DNA of 64,000 nt, taken from positions 558,001-622,000 of the forward strand of contig CAVXTB010000006.1 in the NCBI GenBank assembly GCA_963764585.1. Reading direction: 5' to 3'. How positions within the stretch are numbered: the stretch's first letter is position 1; every line of letters begins with the position of its first letter. Below, piece after piece: positions 16,371 to 25,172 of the stretch. Made by a program: the position numbers and the translations under genes. Source of the DNA: JAOPZW01 sp963764585 (GTDB lineage: Bacteria; Actinomycetota; Thermoleophilia; Solirubrobacterales; Solirubrobacteraceae). The notes under the pieces are model-generated. The model worked only from the letters and a program-made list of their open reading frames with translations, was not told where the DNA came from and did no database searches.

Positions 16371-17448
16371 CTAGCCGCCGAGCGATGCGCCGCGCGCGAC
16401 GGCCCCGCGGAACACCACCCGCCGGGTGATCTCGAACTTGTGGATCTCGAAGCCGCCGGCGACGGTCGTGTTGCCCTTGTACTTGAAGCGGATCCGGTAC
16501 TTGCCCAGCTTTCTCAGCCGGAAGCGCTTGGAGAACCGGTGCTTGCGGATCTTCGCCGTCCCCAGCGAGCGGTATTTGCCCTTCGACCCGCGCCCGATCG
16601 CGATGTTGACGCGACCCGTCGCCCCCGTCGCCCGGATCACCGCCGAGAACCGATAGCTCGGCCCCCGCGAGTCCGTCCACGAGAACTTCTGCAGGTCGAA
16701 CGGCGCGAACGCGCGGATCTGCGCCGGGGTCGCCCACGGCCCGAACGACTGCGGGTTCATCGTCCCCGTGTAGCCCTTCGCATGAGCCGCGACGTAGTAG
16801 ATCCCCGGTCCCTGGTCGAGCCGCACCTGGACCGTCTTGGTCGTCGTGTCCGGGAAGATCTGCACCGGCGCGCCGGGCAGCGACCCATCCGGATTCGGCG
16901 GCACGTTGCGCTCCACGAACGCATCCGTACTGAGCGCCCCCGGGTTGAGGTCGATCGGCAACGTGACCGTGTTGACGATCGTCGTGCCCGGCTGGCGCGT
17001 GAGCTGCGGGATGGCGGGCGGGGTGATCGCGGTGGAGGCGGTGATGGTGAAGGGGAGGGATTGGGTGGCGGGTCCGGCGGATGCAGTTGGTGTCCGTGGG
17101 AACGTCGTGACGGTGACCGTGTACGCGCCGTTTCCGACGTAGTCGAGCGGCATTGGGAGCGGCGAGGAGGTCGCACCGTTGAAGCAGCTGAGGTCCCGCG
17201 GCGACGTTCGTTCCGGTCGGCCCGCCTACCGAGACCGTGAAGTGGTCGGCCATTGCGCTCGACGAGACCCCGAGCTGGGGGTTCATGTTGCGGATGTTGA
17301 GCGTGCCGCCGAGCGCGACGGGGGTCCCATCGTCTCCCGTGACCGTGACGCTCACTGCTGCGCTGGACGCGGCCGGAGCGAGGGCAGCCGCGAACGCGAC
17401 CGCAGAGATTGCGAGCAGGGCCCCGCGGCCCCTCCGATGAGTCTTCAA
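16371..17448 (-). pseudogene. exported protein gene with a frameshift
   Basis: The TTG at 17448, preceded by GGGAGG, starts a signal peptide (GALLAISAVAFAAALAPAASSA) and continues to about residue 84 (GGPTGTNVAAG). Near 17196-17201 the frame changes. The other frame runs DLSCFNGATSSPLP into a 260-residue region with YRFSAVIRATGATGRVNIAIG and a Lys/Arg-rich end (KIRKHRFSKRFRLRKLGKYRIRFKYKG). Removing one base restores a single protein of about 358 residues. A true mutation, a sequencing error and a programmed shift cannot be separated. Function unknown. Confidence 0.7.
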
Positions 17449-17603
17449 CCGTTGCCTCCCTACCTAGACTGCTTGCCGGACCTGTGAACACGACATCGTG
17501 ACGCAAGTTGCCCCGGCCGCAAGCCGGCGCACGCGAGCGGGGGCGAGGATTCGGCCGAGCCGGCTATGGACATCAGGATGGTGGTCTTCAAAAGGAGCCG
17601 AGG

Positions 17604-19268
17604 GTGAGGACACCGCTGGCGCTGGCATCGGTCGCGGCCGGGGCTCTGCTGGCTGTCTGCGGGACGGCGCCGGGTAACGAGTTCAGCGTCTACACGTGCA
17701 CCGATTCCGCCCTGCGAGCGCTGGGTCCGACGCTCGCCGATCCAAACCACTCCAGCGGATGGGATCTCTCCTCGACCGGACCTCTGGGCGTGAACGTCGA
17801 TGATCGCTGTGTCATCGGGGATCGCGTCTTCGTCGTGGTCCGGAACGGCAATCGCATGTCGGCGGGACAGAGCATCGCGGCGCAATGGACGGCGGCTCCT
17901 GGAACAGAAGTCGTCGGCGTGTCATCGACGTGGGACGCGCAAGTGAACTTCAGCGCCAGCAACGGAACAGGCACCGCTCAGCTGCTCGTCGGGACGGATC
18001 AGGAGACGCTGTTTTCACAGAACAGCCCGTTGTCGGTGGTCTACGGATACCTGGGGACTCCGATCTTCCATGCCACTCTGCGTCCCGCGCAGCGGTTTGA
18101 GATCCGGTTCACGTGTCTCGACGAATGCTTGACCGCGGGTGATCCTGAGCTCTACCTGCAGGTGCTGACTGCGCGTTTCGACGTCCGAGACGAGTCTCCA
18201 CCGGCGGGCGGGCTCCTTGGTAGCGGCACGGATGCCCAGACGTGGTCCGGGGTCATGCGGTTCAACGTGAACGCCGCCGATGTTGGAGGCGGAGTCTTCG
18301 ACGCGGTCGTTGAGGCGGATGGCGCTGATGCGGCGTCGTTTCCGCTCGCCGATCCCAGCGGAAGCTGCCGCGATATCGGCCCGCGATCCGAAGTGAACGA
18401 GTTCGCCGCCGCGGAGCCCTGCCCGCTCCGGATCGACAACGGTTCGCTCGACATCGACACGGCCAAGCTCCCCCAAGGCCAGCACACCATGCGGGTGCTG
18501 CTGGAGGATGCGGCGGGTAATCGCACGCCGATCTTCGGTCCTGTAGTACGGACGATTGCGGCGAGTCGGGCCATCGGGCCTGGCTCGGATCCTGCCCTGC
18601 GTGGGACCGCCAACGGAGATGGCGCGAGCGATCGGGCGACCCTGAACGCACACTGGGGGAAACGCGGCCATCGCACGTGGCTCGTGAGCCGGTTCGGGCG
18701 AACGCACGTCGTCCGTGGCCGGTTGCGGACTCAGGACGGTGCGCCGATCGCCAACGCCGCGATCGACGTCGTCAGCAAGACGACCGCGAACAACGCGCAC
18801 GAGCTCGGCAAGCGGGGTGGGCCGCGGACGCGGAACGATGGGTCGTGGTACCTCGTGCTGCCGAGGCGGGTGTCGTCGCGGGACGTGACGTTCCGGTACC
18901 GCAGCCACGTCAACGACACGATCCCAACGGCGACCGCAACGGTGCGGCTGCGAGTGCGGGCCGGTCTCAGGCTGACGATCCATCCCCGCGCGGCGCGGCG
19001 TGGGCAGCTGATCCGCTTCAACGGCCGGCTGCTCGGCGCGCCGTTGCCGCGCGGTGGCAAGCAGATCGTGCTCATGGCACGCGCGAGTCGCGGCTCCTGG
19101 GTCCGCTTCAACGTCGTGCGCAGCGGCCGAAAGGGACGCTTTCACGCGACCTACCGCTTCCAACAGCCCGGTACCGCGCGCTACCGCTTCCGCGCGCTGA
19201 GTCTCGCGGAGGCCGCGTATCCGTACTTGGCCGGCGGGTCGAACGTCGTCTTCGTGCGCAAGCGGTAG
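17604..19268 (+). CDS. large secreted protein of unknown function
   Basis: A 554-residue protein. The GTG start has AAAGGAG at 17591-17597 and a signal peptide (PLALASVAAGALLAVCG). The first 200 residues look like a beta-sandwich with four cysteines (FTCLDECL). Then comes an Ig-like segment (DAVVEADGADAASFPLADPSGSC) and two C-terminal carboxypeptidase-regulatory/Ig-like repeats (VVRGRLRTQDGAPIANAAIDV; IRFNGRLLGAPLPRGGKQIVL). This layout is common in large exported proteins of soil actinobacteria. Role unknown. Confidence 0.75.
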   Translation: MRTPLALASVAAGALLAVCGTAPGNEFSVYTCTDSALRALGPTLADPNHSSGWDLSSTGPLGVNVDDRCVIGDRVFVVVRNGNRMSAGQSIAAQWTAAPGTEVVGVSSTWDAQVNFSASNGTGTAQLLVGTDQETLFSQNSPLSVVYGYLGTPIFHATLRPAQRFEIRFTCLDECLTAGDPELYLQVLTARFDVRDESPPAGGLLGSGTDAQTWSGVMRFNVNAADVGGGVFDAVVEADGADAASFPLADPSGSCRDIGPRSEVNEFAAAEPCPLRIDNGSLDIDTAKLPQGQHTMRVLLEDAAGNRTPIFGPVVRTIAASRAIGPGSDPALRGTANGDGASDRATLNAHWGKRGHRTWLVSRFGRTHVVRGRLRTQDGAPIANAAIDVVSKTTANNAHELGKRGGPRTRNDGSWYLVLPRRVSSRDVTFRYRSHVNDTIPTATATVRLRVRAGLRLTIHPRAARRGQLIRFNGRLLGAPLPRGGKQIVLMARASRGSWVRFNVVRSGRKGRFHATYRFQQPGTARYRFRALSLAEAAYPYLAGGSNVVFVRKR

Positions 19269-19776
19269 GTGTAGCTCCTGGGACGTTGTTCGTGGTGAGG
19301 TTTCGCGCACTGGGGCGGGCCGCGGCGTGCACTGAGAAGGACCCGGCCAGGCGCCCGCGTCGGGCGCGTCGGCGCCGTCCTGGGCTGGGGGCGCAGGACA
19401 TCCCCTGGGCAGGACAGCGCGCACTAAGCGCCAGTCGCCCACGGCCACACCGCCCGCGCGCGGCCGCGAATCGCGCGCGTTTGGCAACACTCCGACTGCG
19501 GGCGCCGGCCAACGACGACTGCTGCCCGCATGCCGTGCATGTTCTCGTCGTTCGTCGTGCGCACGCCTCGGGCGCGCGCCCGGCGATGCAAGGGCGCGCT
19601 CGTCCTGGCACAAACCGCGCGTCGCTCGCACACGCACGCCGGCGCCCACCCACCCTCATCGCCCTGGCCGCGCGGCACCGCACGCAAGCGCGGACGACTT
19701 AGGTGGGCATACTGCGGGTTGCCCCGACCGCCAACGGCCAGGCGAGGCGGATACGCTGGGCGAGCGACTACGAGTT
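19269..19776. other. gene-free interval with a repeat-like segment and the tRNA promoter
   Basis: 508 bp without a convincing gene; the open frames are compositionally odd and lack starts and homology signals. The part 19472-19695, read on the minus strand, is a diverged copy of the segment at 56910-57115 plus (shared ordered blocks, see findings). A TACGCT box at 19752-19757 lies 19 nt before the tRNA and is a plausible -10. Confidence 0.45.
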
Positions 19777-19849
19777 GCCGGAGTAGCTCAGTTGGCAGAG
19801 CGGCCCCCTTGTAAGGGGCAGGCCGTCGGTTCGAATCCGACCTCCGGCT
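19777..19849 (+). tRNA. tRNA-Thr (anticodon UGU)
   Basis: A full cloverleaf can be drawn: acceptor GCCGGAG/CTCCGGC, D-arm GCTC...GAGC, anticodon stem GCCCC/GGGGC with loop CTTGTAA (anticodon TGT, reading ACA), T-arm GTCGG-TTCGAAT-CCGAC, discriminator U. The CCA end is not encoded. Confidence 0.97.
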
Positions 19850-19926
19850 TTCGGCGCGGCCTCCAGAATCGAGCGTCGACGCAGCGTCAGCAAGTGCGCG
19901 GGCGGGCGCGCTCCCGCCGTACCGCC

Positions 19927-20463
19927 CTACGACTCCGACGCCCCCACCGCGTGCTCGATGTCGCCGTGCCCGTTGGACGACACCACGTGCTCGTACGGCG
20001 GCACGCGGATGTCGGCCTGGGCGTTGAAGCGGCGCTCGAGCTCGCCCATCACGACGCCGAACAGGAGGTGGCGCCAGGTGGCCTGGGCGAAGGCGCGGGT
20101 GCTGCCCCACAGCGCCGGGAGCTCGTCGCGCGCGGGGTGGACGCGGTCGACGGCGACGGTCATCGGCCAGGTCGAGAGGTGCTCGACCATCGCGACCGCC
20201 GGGCCGCGGGCCCAGGAGGGCAGGGGCAGGCGGGGAGCGAGGTTCGCGTACGCCGCACCGAACGATGCACCGTAAAGCAGGTGCAGGCCGACGCCGACCA
20301 GGGGCCACGCCGGGCCGCGGGTCACCGCCTTGCCCAGCAGCGCCTCGTCCGAGTAGGCGGACCCGAATGCCCGCATGTCGAGGGGCGACTGGGCCGACCA
20401 GGTCCCTGCGGCGATGGCCCCGGCGAGGGCGCCGCGTGCGGTCCGTGCGCGATCGATCGGCAT
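19927..20463 (-). CDS. membrane-associated protein, unknown
   Basis: A 178-residue protein. Two or three weakly hydrophobic, Gly/Ala-rich helices are visible (GALAGAIAAGTW; VGVGLHLLYGASFGAAYANL; WRHLLFGVVMGEL). The C-terminal 35 residues are polar (PPYEHVVSSNGHGDIEH). The ATG at 20463 lies 43 bp from the divergent acyltransferase fusion. No family recognised with confidence. Confidence 0.55.
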   Translation of the reverse strand: MPIDRARTARGALAGAIAAGTWSAQSPLDMRAFGSAYSDEALLGKAVTRGPAWPLVGVGLHLLYGASFGAAYANLAPRLPLPSWARGPAVAMVEHLSTWPMTVAVDRVHPARDELPALWGSTRAFAQATWRHLLFGVVMGELERRFNAQADIRVPPYEHVVSSNGHGDIEHAVGASES

Positions 20464-20506
20464 CGGCGAACTGTAACCGTGCCCACCGGATGGGCGTATC
20501 GATCGC

Positions 20507-22093
20507 ATGGATCGCGAGGCCCTGCTGGACCGTGCGCGCGGTCGCGGCGTGAACCCGATCGTGTACTGGCTGTTGCGCGCGATCGTGCAGCCGTCGGCGC
20601 ACATCTACTTCCGCCTGAGCCGCATCGGACGCGAGCACATCCCCGAGCAGGGCGGCTTCATCATCGCGTCCAACCACCGCTCGTTCCTGGACCCGTTCGT
20701 GATCGCGCTCATGGCGCGCAGGCCGATCTACTTCATGACGAAGAAGGAGGCCTTCATCAACCGCCCGGTGGCCTGGCTCCTGAGCGCGCTGGGCGCCTAC
20801 CCGATCGATCGCGGCGCCTCCGACCAGGATGCGATGGCCACCACGAAGGCGATCCTCCAGCGCGGCCACGGCGTCCTGATCTTCCCCGAGGGCACCCGCA
20901 CCCGCCCGGGCGCGCTGGGGCGGCCCAAGCGCGGCGTCGGGCGCCTGGCGCTCGAAACCGGCGTGCCGGTCGTGCCCGTCGCGGTGATCGGCACCGAGGC
21001 GGTGCGCAACGGCTGGCGCTTCCGGCCCCACAAGGTCCGCATCCGCGCCGGCGCGCCGCTGACCTTCCCGCAGGTCGACAAGCCGAGTGGGGCCCTCGCG
21101 GGCGCCGTCACCGATCGCATCTGGCCGTGCGTCGAGCTTCAGTGGGAGTGGCTGGGCGGCACGCCGCGCGTGCGCCGCGCCGCCGTCATCGGCGCGGGCG
21201 CCTGGGGCACGACGCTCGCCATCGCCCTGGCACGTGCGGGCCTCGAGGTCGACCTCGGCACCCGCACCGCCAAGCAGGCAAGCGCCCTCGCGCAGACGCG
21301 CGTCAACGACCGCTACCTGCCCGGCGTCGAGCTGCCCGACAAGGTCGCCGTGCAGGGCGCTGCCGACCTCGAGCTCGCCCACCACGACCTCGTCTGCCTG
21401 GCCGTCCACGCTCGCGACCTGCCGGGCCTCGTCGCCGCGCACGGGCCGACGATCCCCGCGCGCGCCGGCGTGCTCGTGCTCTCCAAGGGGCTCGTGCCGC
21501 CGCTCGGCACGCTTCCCACCGCATACGTCGCCGAGCGCACCGAGGCGCACGCCGTGGCCTGCCTCGGCGGCCCCGGCGACGCGGCCGACGCGCTCGCCCA
21601 CGGCGCGTCGCTCGTCGTCGCCTCGACCGACCCGGCCTTCCTCGCCCAGCTCGGCGACGCCCTGACCGCCGCGCGCTTCGACATCCAGCGCAGCACCGAC
21701 GTGACCGGGGTCGAGCTCGCCGGCGCCGCGCGGCACGCCGCGATCGTCGCGGCCAGCGCGGCCGCCGCGTCGGGGCCGAACGCTGCCGGCGCCGCCGCCG
21801 GCAAGGTCCTTGCCGAGGTCGACGCCTACGCGCGCCGCCACGGCGGGCACGCCGGGACGTTCGCCGGCCTCGCCGGCGCCGGCGACGTCGTCGCCTCGGT
21901 CTTCGCCGACGGTCCCGCCGAGCGCGTCACCGCCGAGGCGCTCGACGCGCTGCCGCTGCTCGCCGCCGCCATGCGCGAGGACGGCGCCGAGGCGCCCGCG
22001 GTGACGGGCCTGGCCGACGTCGTCGCCGGACTCGTCGAGCCCGAGCGCTGGGCCGCGACCGTGATGAAGCCGACCCGCACGCGAGCCGCCTGA
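20507..22093 (+). CDS. acyltransferase / glycerol-3-phosphate dehydrogenase-like fusion protein
   Basis: A 528-residue two-domain protein. Residues about 20-215 are a PlsC-type 1-acylglycerol-3-phosphate acyltransferase with NHRSFLD (His57, Asp62), FPEGTR (126-131) and VPVVPVAV. Residues about 224-525 resemble NAD(P)-dependent glycerol-3-phosphate dehydrogenase GpsA: Rossmann motif IGAGAWGTTLA, LSKGL, GVELAGAARHAAIVAAS, GLAGAGDVVASVF. The catalytic Lys of GpsA (family GAAVKN) is Arg409 here and the following Asn is His410, so activity is uncertain. Fusion would link glycerol-3-phosphate supply or sensing to acylation. The ECF sigma gene follows 14 bp later. Confidence 0.85.
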   Translation: MDREALLDRARGRGVNPIVYWLLRAIVQPSAHIYFRLSRIGREHIPEQGGFIIASNHRSFLDPFVIALMARRPIYFMTKKEAFINRPVAWLLSALGAYPIDRGASDQDAMATTKAILQRGHGVLIFPEGTRTRPGALGRPKRGVGRLALETGVPVVPVAVIGTEAVRNGWRFRPHKVRIRAGAPLTFPQVDKPSGALAGAVTDRIWPCVELQWEWLGGTPRVRRAAVIGAGAWGTTLAIALARAGLEVDLGTRTAKQASALAQTRVNDRYLPGVELPDKVAVQGAADLELAHHDLVCLAVHARDLPGLVAAHGPTIPARAGVLVLSKGLVPPLGTLPTAYVAERTEAHAVACLGGPGDAADALAHGASLVVASTDPAFLAQLGDALTAARFDIQRSTDVTGVELAGAARHAAIVAASAAAASGPNAAGAAAGKVLAEVDAYARRHGGHAGTFAGLAGAGDVVASVFADGPAERVTAEALDALPLLAAAMREDGAEAPAVTGLADVVAGLVEPERWAATVMKPTRTRAA

Positions 22094-22107
22094 GTACGCT
22101 GCCGTGC

Positions 22108-22635
22108 GTGGACAAGGCCCAGCTCGACCAGGAGTTCTCGGACCTCTATCGGGCCCACTTGCGCGACGTCTACTCCTACTCGTACTACCGGGTGGGCAAC
22201 CACCACGACGCCGAGGACCTGACCGAGCAGACCTTCCTGCAGGCCTACCGGCACTACGAGCGAGCGCTGCGCGAGTCGGATGGCCGGCCGCTGCGCCCGT
22301 GGCTGATCCGCATCGCCCACAACCTGGCGGCGAACCTGTACCGCGATCGCGCCCGCAAGCCGCAGACGCCGATCGAGGACACGGGCACGCTGAGCGCGAT
22401 GCACACGACCGAGGACCTGGTCGAGGGGCGCGACGAGCTTGCGCGGATCCTCGACGGCGTCAGGGAGCTGCCGGACGATCGCCGCGAGGCGCTCATCATG
22501 CGCTTCGCGCTTGGGATGGACAATCGCGAGATCGCGCGGGCAATGGGGCGTACCGATGGCGCGACCAAGGTACTCATCCACCGTGCGATCAAGCAGTTGG
22601 AGGAGATCGTCGCCGCACGGGGAGGTGTGAGCTGA
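22108..22635 (+). CDS. ECF-type RNA polymerase sigma factor
   Basis: A 175-residue sigma factor. Region 2 is at about 10-75 (YSYYRVGNHHDAEDLTEQTFLQAYRHY, then RPWLIRIAHNLAANLYRD). Region 4 is at about 115-170 (LPDDRREALIMRFALGMDNREIARAMGRTDGATKVLIHRAI). The GTG lies 7 nt behind a TACGCT box (22095-22100) with no Shine-Dalgarno, so it is probably leaderless. A small membrane protein gene follows after 1 bp and may encode its regulator. Confidence 0.88.
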   Translation: MDKAQLDQEFSDLYRAHLRDVYSYSYYRVGNHHDAEDLTEQTFLQAYRHYERALRESDGRPLRPWLIRIAHNLAANLYRDRARKPQTPIEDTGTLSAMHTTEDLVEGRDELARILDGVRELPDDRREALIMRFALGMDNREIARAMGRTDGATKVLIHRAIKQLEEIVAARGGVS

Positions 22636-22636
22636 C

Positions 22637-22987
22637 ATGAGCGATCCGATCACCGCTGACATCGAGGGGCTGCTGAGGCAGGCCTTCCGGCCGGTGGAGC
22701 CCCCGGAGAGCCTGTCGGTCCGCCTCGAGAGCACCCTGCAGGAGCTCACCGACCTCGCCGCCGAGGAGCTCGATTCGTGGGAGCTCAGCGCGATGCGCGA
22801 CCCGCGCAACTGGGTGCGCCCGGTGGCCGCCGCGGCGATCGGAACCGCCGCGGGCGCCGGCCTGGTCATCCTGCGCGTCCGCACCCAGCACCGCAAGCAG
22901 CGCAAGCACGTACAGGGCCTCGAGCTGGCCGAGCGGACCGTCAAGGCCGCCGCCGACGAGGTCAAGCGCCTCGTCGATCGATTCTGA
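22637..22987 (+). CDS. small membrane protein, candidate anti-sigma partner
   Basis: A 116-residue protein. A soluble N-terminal part with the block FRPVEPPESLSVRLESTLQEL (about 17-37) precedes one transmembrane helix (about 61-80, VRPVAAAAIGTAAGAGLVIL) and a basic, coiled tail. GGAGGTG stands before the ATG, inside the end of the sigma gene. Position and topology suit an anti-sigma factor, but there is no zinc motif. Function inferred from context only. Confidence 0.6.
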   Translation: MSDPITADIEGLLRQAFRPVEPPESLSVRLESTLQELTDLAAEELDSWELSAMRDPRNWVRPVAAAAIGTAAGAGLVILRVRTQHRKQRKHVQGLELAERTVKAAADEVKRLVDRF

Positions 22988-23032
22988 TCCGAATTCTGCG
23001 CCGCTGCGTACGCCGTCCTTAGGATGGCGCTG

Positions 23033-23596
23033 ATGCACCTCGCCGACGAGGACCTGATGCAGCTCGTGCGTCGCGGCGACGCGCAGGCCTTCGAGACCGT
23101 CTACGAGCGTCACGCCACCGCCGCCTTCTCGCTGGCCTATCGCATGACCGGAAAGCGCAACACCGCCGAGGACGTCGTCCAGGAGGCCTTCCTCAGCCTC
23201 TGGCGCTCGGGCGCGCGCTACGACCGCAACCGCGGATCGGTGCGGACGTGGGTGCTCGGCATCGTCCACAACCGCGCGATCGACGCGCTGCGCCGCTCGA
23301 TGGTCCACGACCGCCGGCGCGCCAGCGACGAGGGCATCGAGGAGCGCTTCGAAGCGCGCGAGCGCACCGAGGTCGAGGCGGCCCGCCGCGACGAGGCGCG
23401 CGACGTCCGCGAGGCCCTCGGGACGCTGCCGCCCGAGCAGTGCAAGGTCATCGAGCTGGCCTACTTCGGCGGCTTCACGCACTCCGAGATAGCCGAGATG
23501 CTCGAGACGCCGATCGGTACCGTGAAGGGCCGGATGCGGCTGGGCCTCGAGAAGCTGCGCGGCCAGCTCGGCGGCCTCGCGGAGGCGGTCTCATGA
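23033..23596 (+). CDS. ECF sigma factor (SigK-like) paired with an RskA-like anti-sigma factor
   Basis: A 187-residue ECF sigma factor. Region 2 contains MTGKRNTAEDVVQEAFLSLW and RTWVLGIVHNRAIDALRR. Region 4 contains LPPEQCKVIELAYFGGFTHSEIAEMLETPIGTVKGRMRLGL. The ATG at 23033 is preferred over one at 23024, because the latter sits inside a TAGGAT box (23020-23025) that lies exactly 7 nt before 23033. Its stop overlaps the anti-sigma ATG by ATGA. Confidence 0.9.
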   Translation: MHLADEDLMQLVRRGDAQAFETVYERHATAAFSLAYRMTGKRNTAEDVVQEAFLSLWRSGARYDRNRGSVRTWVLGIVHNRAIDALRRSMVHDRRRASDEGIEERFEARERTEVEAARRDEARDVREALGTLPPEQCKVIELAYFGGFTHSEIAEMLETPIGTVKGRMRLGLEKLRGQLGGLAEAVS

Positions 23597-24321
23597 CCGG
23601 GTGCGCGCACCGCGACAACGTCGGCTCCTACGTCCTGCACGCTCTGCCCGACGACGAGTACGAGCGCTTCACCTCGCACCTGAGCGCATGCACCGACTGC
23701 CAGCGCGAGATCGACGAGCTGCAGAGCGCCGTCGACACCCTGCCGCTGGCGACCGACCAGATCGCGCCGCCGCTCGAGCTGAAGGACCGCATCATGGCCG
23801 TGGTCCGCGCCGAGGCCGAGCTGCTCAACGCCGCCGGCGCGCGGGCCGACCAGCCGGAGCCTGCGCAAGCGCCGGCGCCGCGCCGCGAGCGCAGGCGCTG
23901 GCTGCTCTCGCTGCGCCCGCTGCCCGCCGCGGGCCTCGCGACGGCGGTGCTGGCCGTCGGCGTCGCGGGCGGCGCGCTGCTCACCGCCGGCGGCGACGAC
24001 ACGCGCACGGTGCCGGCCAAGGTGACGCTCGCCTCCGCGCCCACCGCCCGGGCGTCGCTCGACGTCACCGGCGACGACGGCCGCCTGAAGGTCAGCGGCT
24101 TCCCGCCCGCGGGCGGCGATCGCGTCTACCAGGTGTGGCTCGTGCGGGGCAAGAGCGCCCCGCAGTCCGCCGGGCTCTTCAGGGTGCCGGGGAACGGCAG
24201 CGCGACCTTCGCCATCCCCGAGTCGATGAAGGACGTCGACCAGGTGATGGTCAGCGTCGAGCCCGGCGGCGGGTCCGACCAGCCGACGAGCGCCCCGATC
24301 GCCGCCGCGGCGATGGCCTGA
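23593..24321 (+). CDS. RskA-like zinc-finger anti-sigma factor
   Basis: A 242-residue membrane protein. The N-terminal ZAS zinc motif is HLSACTDC (H-x3-C-x2-C, about 28-35) after an upstream His. One transmembrane helix lies at about 115-136 (GLATAVLAVGVAGGALLTAGG). The C-terminal extracytoplasmic RskA domain includes VSGFPPAGGDRVYQVWLVRGK and AGLFRVPGNGSATFAIPES. It would hold the SigK-like factor until proteolysis. ATGA overlap ensures coupled synthesis. A rhomboid protease gene follows 41 bp later. Confidence 0.9.
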   Translation: MTGCAHRDNVGSYVLHALPDDEYERFTSHLSACTDCQREIDELQSAVDTLPLATDQIAPPLELKDRIMAVVRAEAELLNAAGARADQPEPAQAPAPRRERRRWLLSLRPLPAAGLATAVLAVGVAGGALLTAGGDDTRTVPAKVTLASAPTARASLDVTGDDGRLKVSGFPPAGGDRVYQVWLVRGKSAPQSAGLFRVPGNGSATFAIPESMKDVDQVMVSVEPGGGSDQPTSAPIAAAAMA

Positions 24322-24362
24322 CCGGAACCCGACGTACCTGTTGATAGCGTCCGGCGCCCAGC

Positions 24363-25151
24363 ATGGCGACCTGCTACCGCCACCCGTCGCGCGAGACGGG
24401 CGTGTCCTGCTCCTCGTGCGGCAGGCCGATCTGCCCGGACTGCATGACGCCAACGCCGGTCGGGATGCGCTGCCCCGAGTGCGCCAGGCAGCGCACGAAG
24501 GTCCAGACGCTGAGCTCGACGCGCAGCGAGCCGCGGGTCACCGTCGCGATCATCATCGCCTGCGCCGTCGTCTTCCTGGGGACCAACGGCTTCAGCGGCG
24601 GGTCGGGCAAGCTGTGGAACGACCTGCTGCTGTTCGGCCCGGCGATCCACTTCGGCCACGACTACTGGCGGCTGGTCACCTCCGGCTTCCTGCACGCCGG
24701 GCCGATCCACATCCTCTTCAACATGTACCTGCTGTGGATCCTCGGGAACATGCTCGAGCCCACGCTGGGGTCGGGACGCTTCGCAGCGCTCTACTTCACG
24801 GCCCTGCTGTGCGGGTCGTTCGGCGCGCTCCTCGTCGATCCCAACGCGCCGACCGTCGGCGCCTCGGGTGCCGTGTTCGGGCTGATGGGGGCCGCCGCCG
24901 TCGAGCTGCGATCGCGCGGGATCAACCCGTTCAAGACCGACATCGGCCTGCTGATCGTCTTCAACCTGGTCCTGTCGTTCGTGATCAGCCACGTCTCCGT
25001 CGGCGGGCACATCGGCGGTCTCATCGGTGGCGTGCTCGTCGGCGCTGCGTTCGACGTCGCCGATCGCCAGCGGATGCCGTGGCTGGCCTACGTCGCGTGC
25101 CTGCTGCTGTCGCTCATCGCCGTGCTCGGGGCTCTGTCGGCGGCCGGCTAG
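24363..25151 (+). CDS. rhomboid family intramembrane serine protease
   Basis: A 262-residue protein. An N-terminal zinc-ribbon or B-box-like segment (residues 4-40, with four CxxC pairs such as CSSC, CPDC and CPEC) is followed by six or so transmembrane helices. The catalytic dyad is Ser168 (GASGAVFG) and His216 (VGGHIGGL); the L1 motif WRLVTSGFLH and the HILFNM helix are present. A TAGCGT box stands 12 nt before the ATG. It cleaves membrane proteins; the adjacent anti-sigma factors are possible substrates (inference). Confidence 0.92.
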   Translation: MATCYRHPSRETGVSCSSCGRPICPDCMTPTPVGMRCPECARQRTKVQTLSSTRSEPRVTVAIIIACAVVFLGTNGFSGGSGKLWNDLLLFGPAIHFGHDYWRLVTSGFLHAGPIHILFNMYLLWILGNMLEPTLGSGRFAALYFTALLCGSFGALLVDPNAPTVGASGAVFGLMGAAAVELRSRGINPFKTDIGLLIVFNLVLSFVISHVSVGGHIGGLIGGVLVGAAFDVADRQRMPWLAYVACLLLSLIAVLGALSAAG

Positions 25152-25172
25152 ACGCTCGACGAGTCCGCGCGC

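Noticed and set aside
19424..21850. 808-codon minus-strand open frame
   Set aside because: It covers the tRNA and the acyltransferase fusion antisense; no domain pattern is seen in it.
23024..23032. ATG at 23024 as the start of the second ECF sigma factor
   Set aside because: It lies inside the TAGGAT -10 box; the ATG at 23033 has the correct leaderless spacing and fits the family N-terminus.
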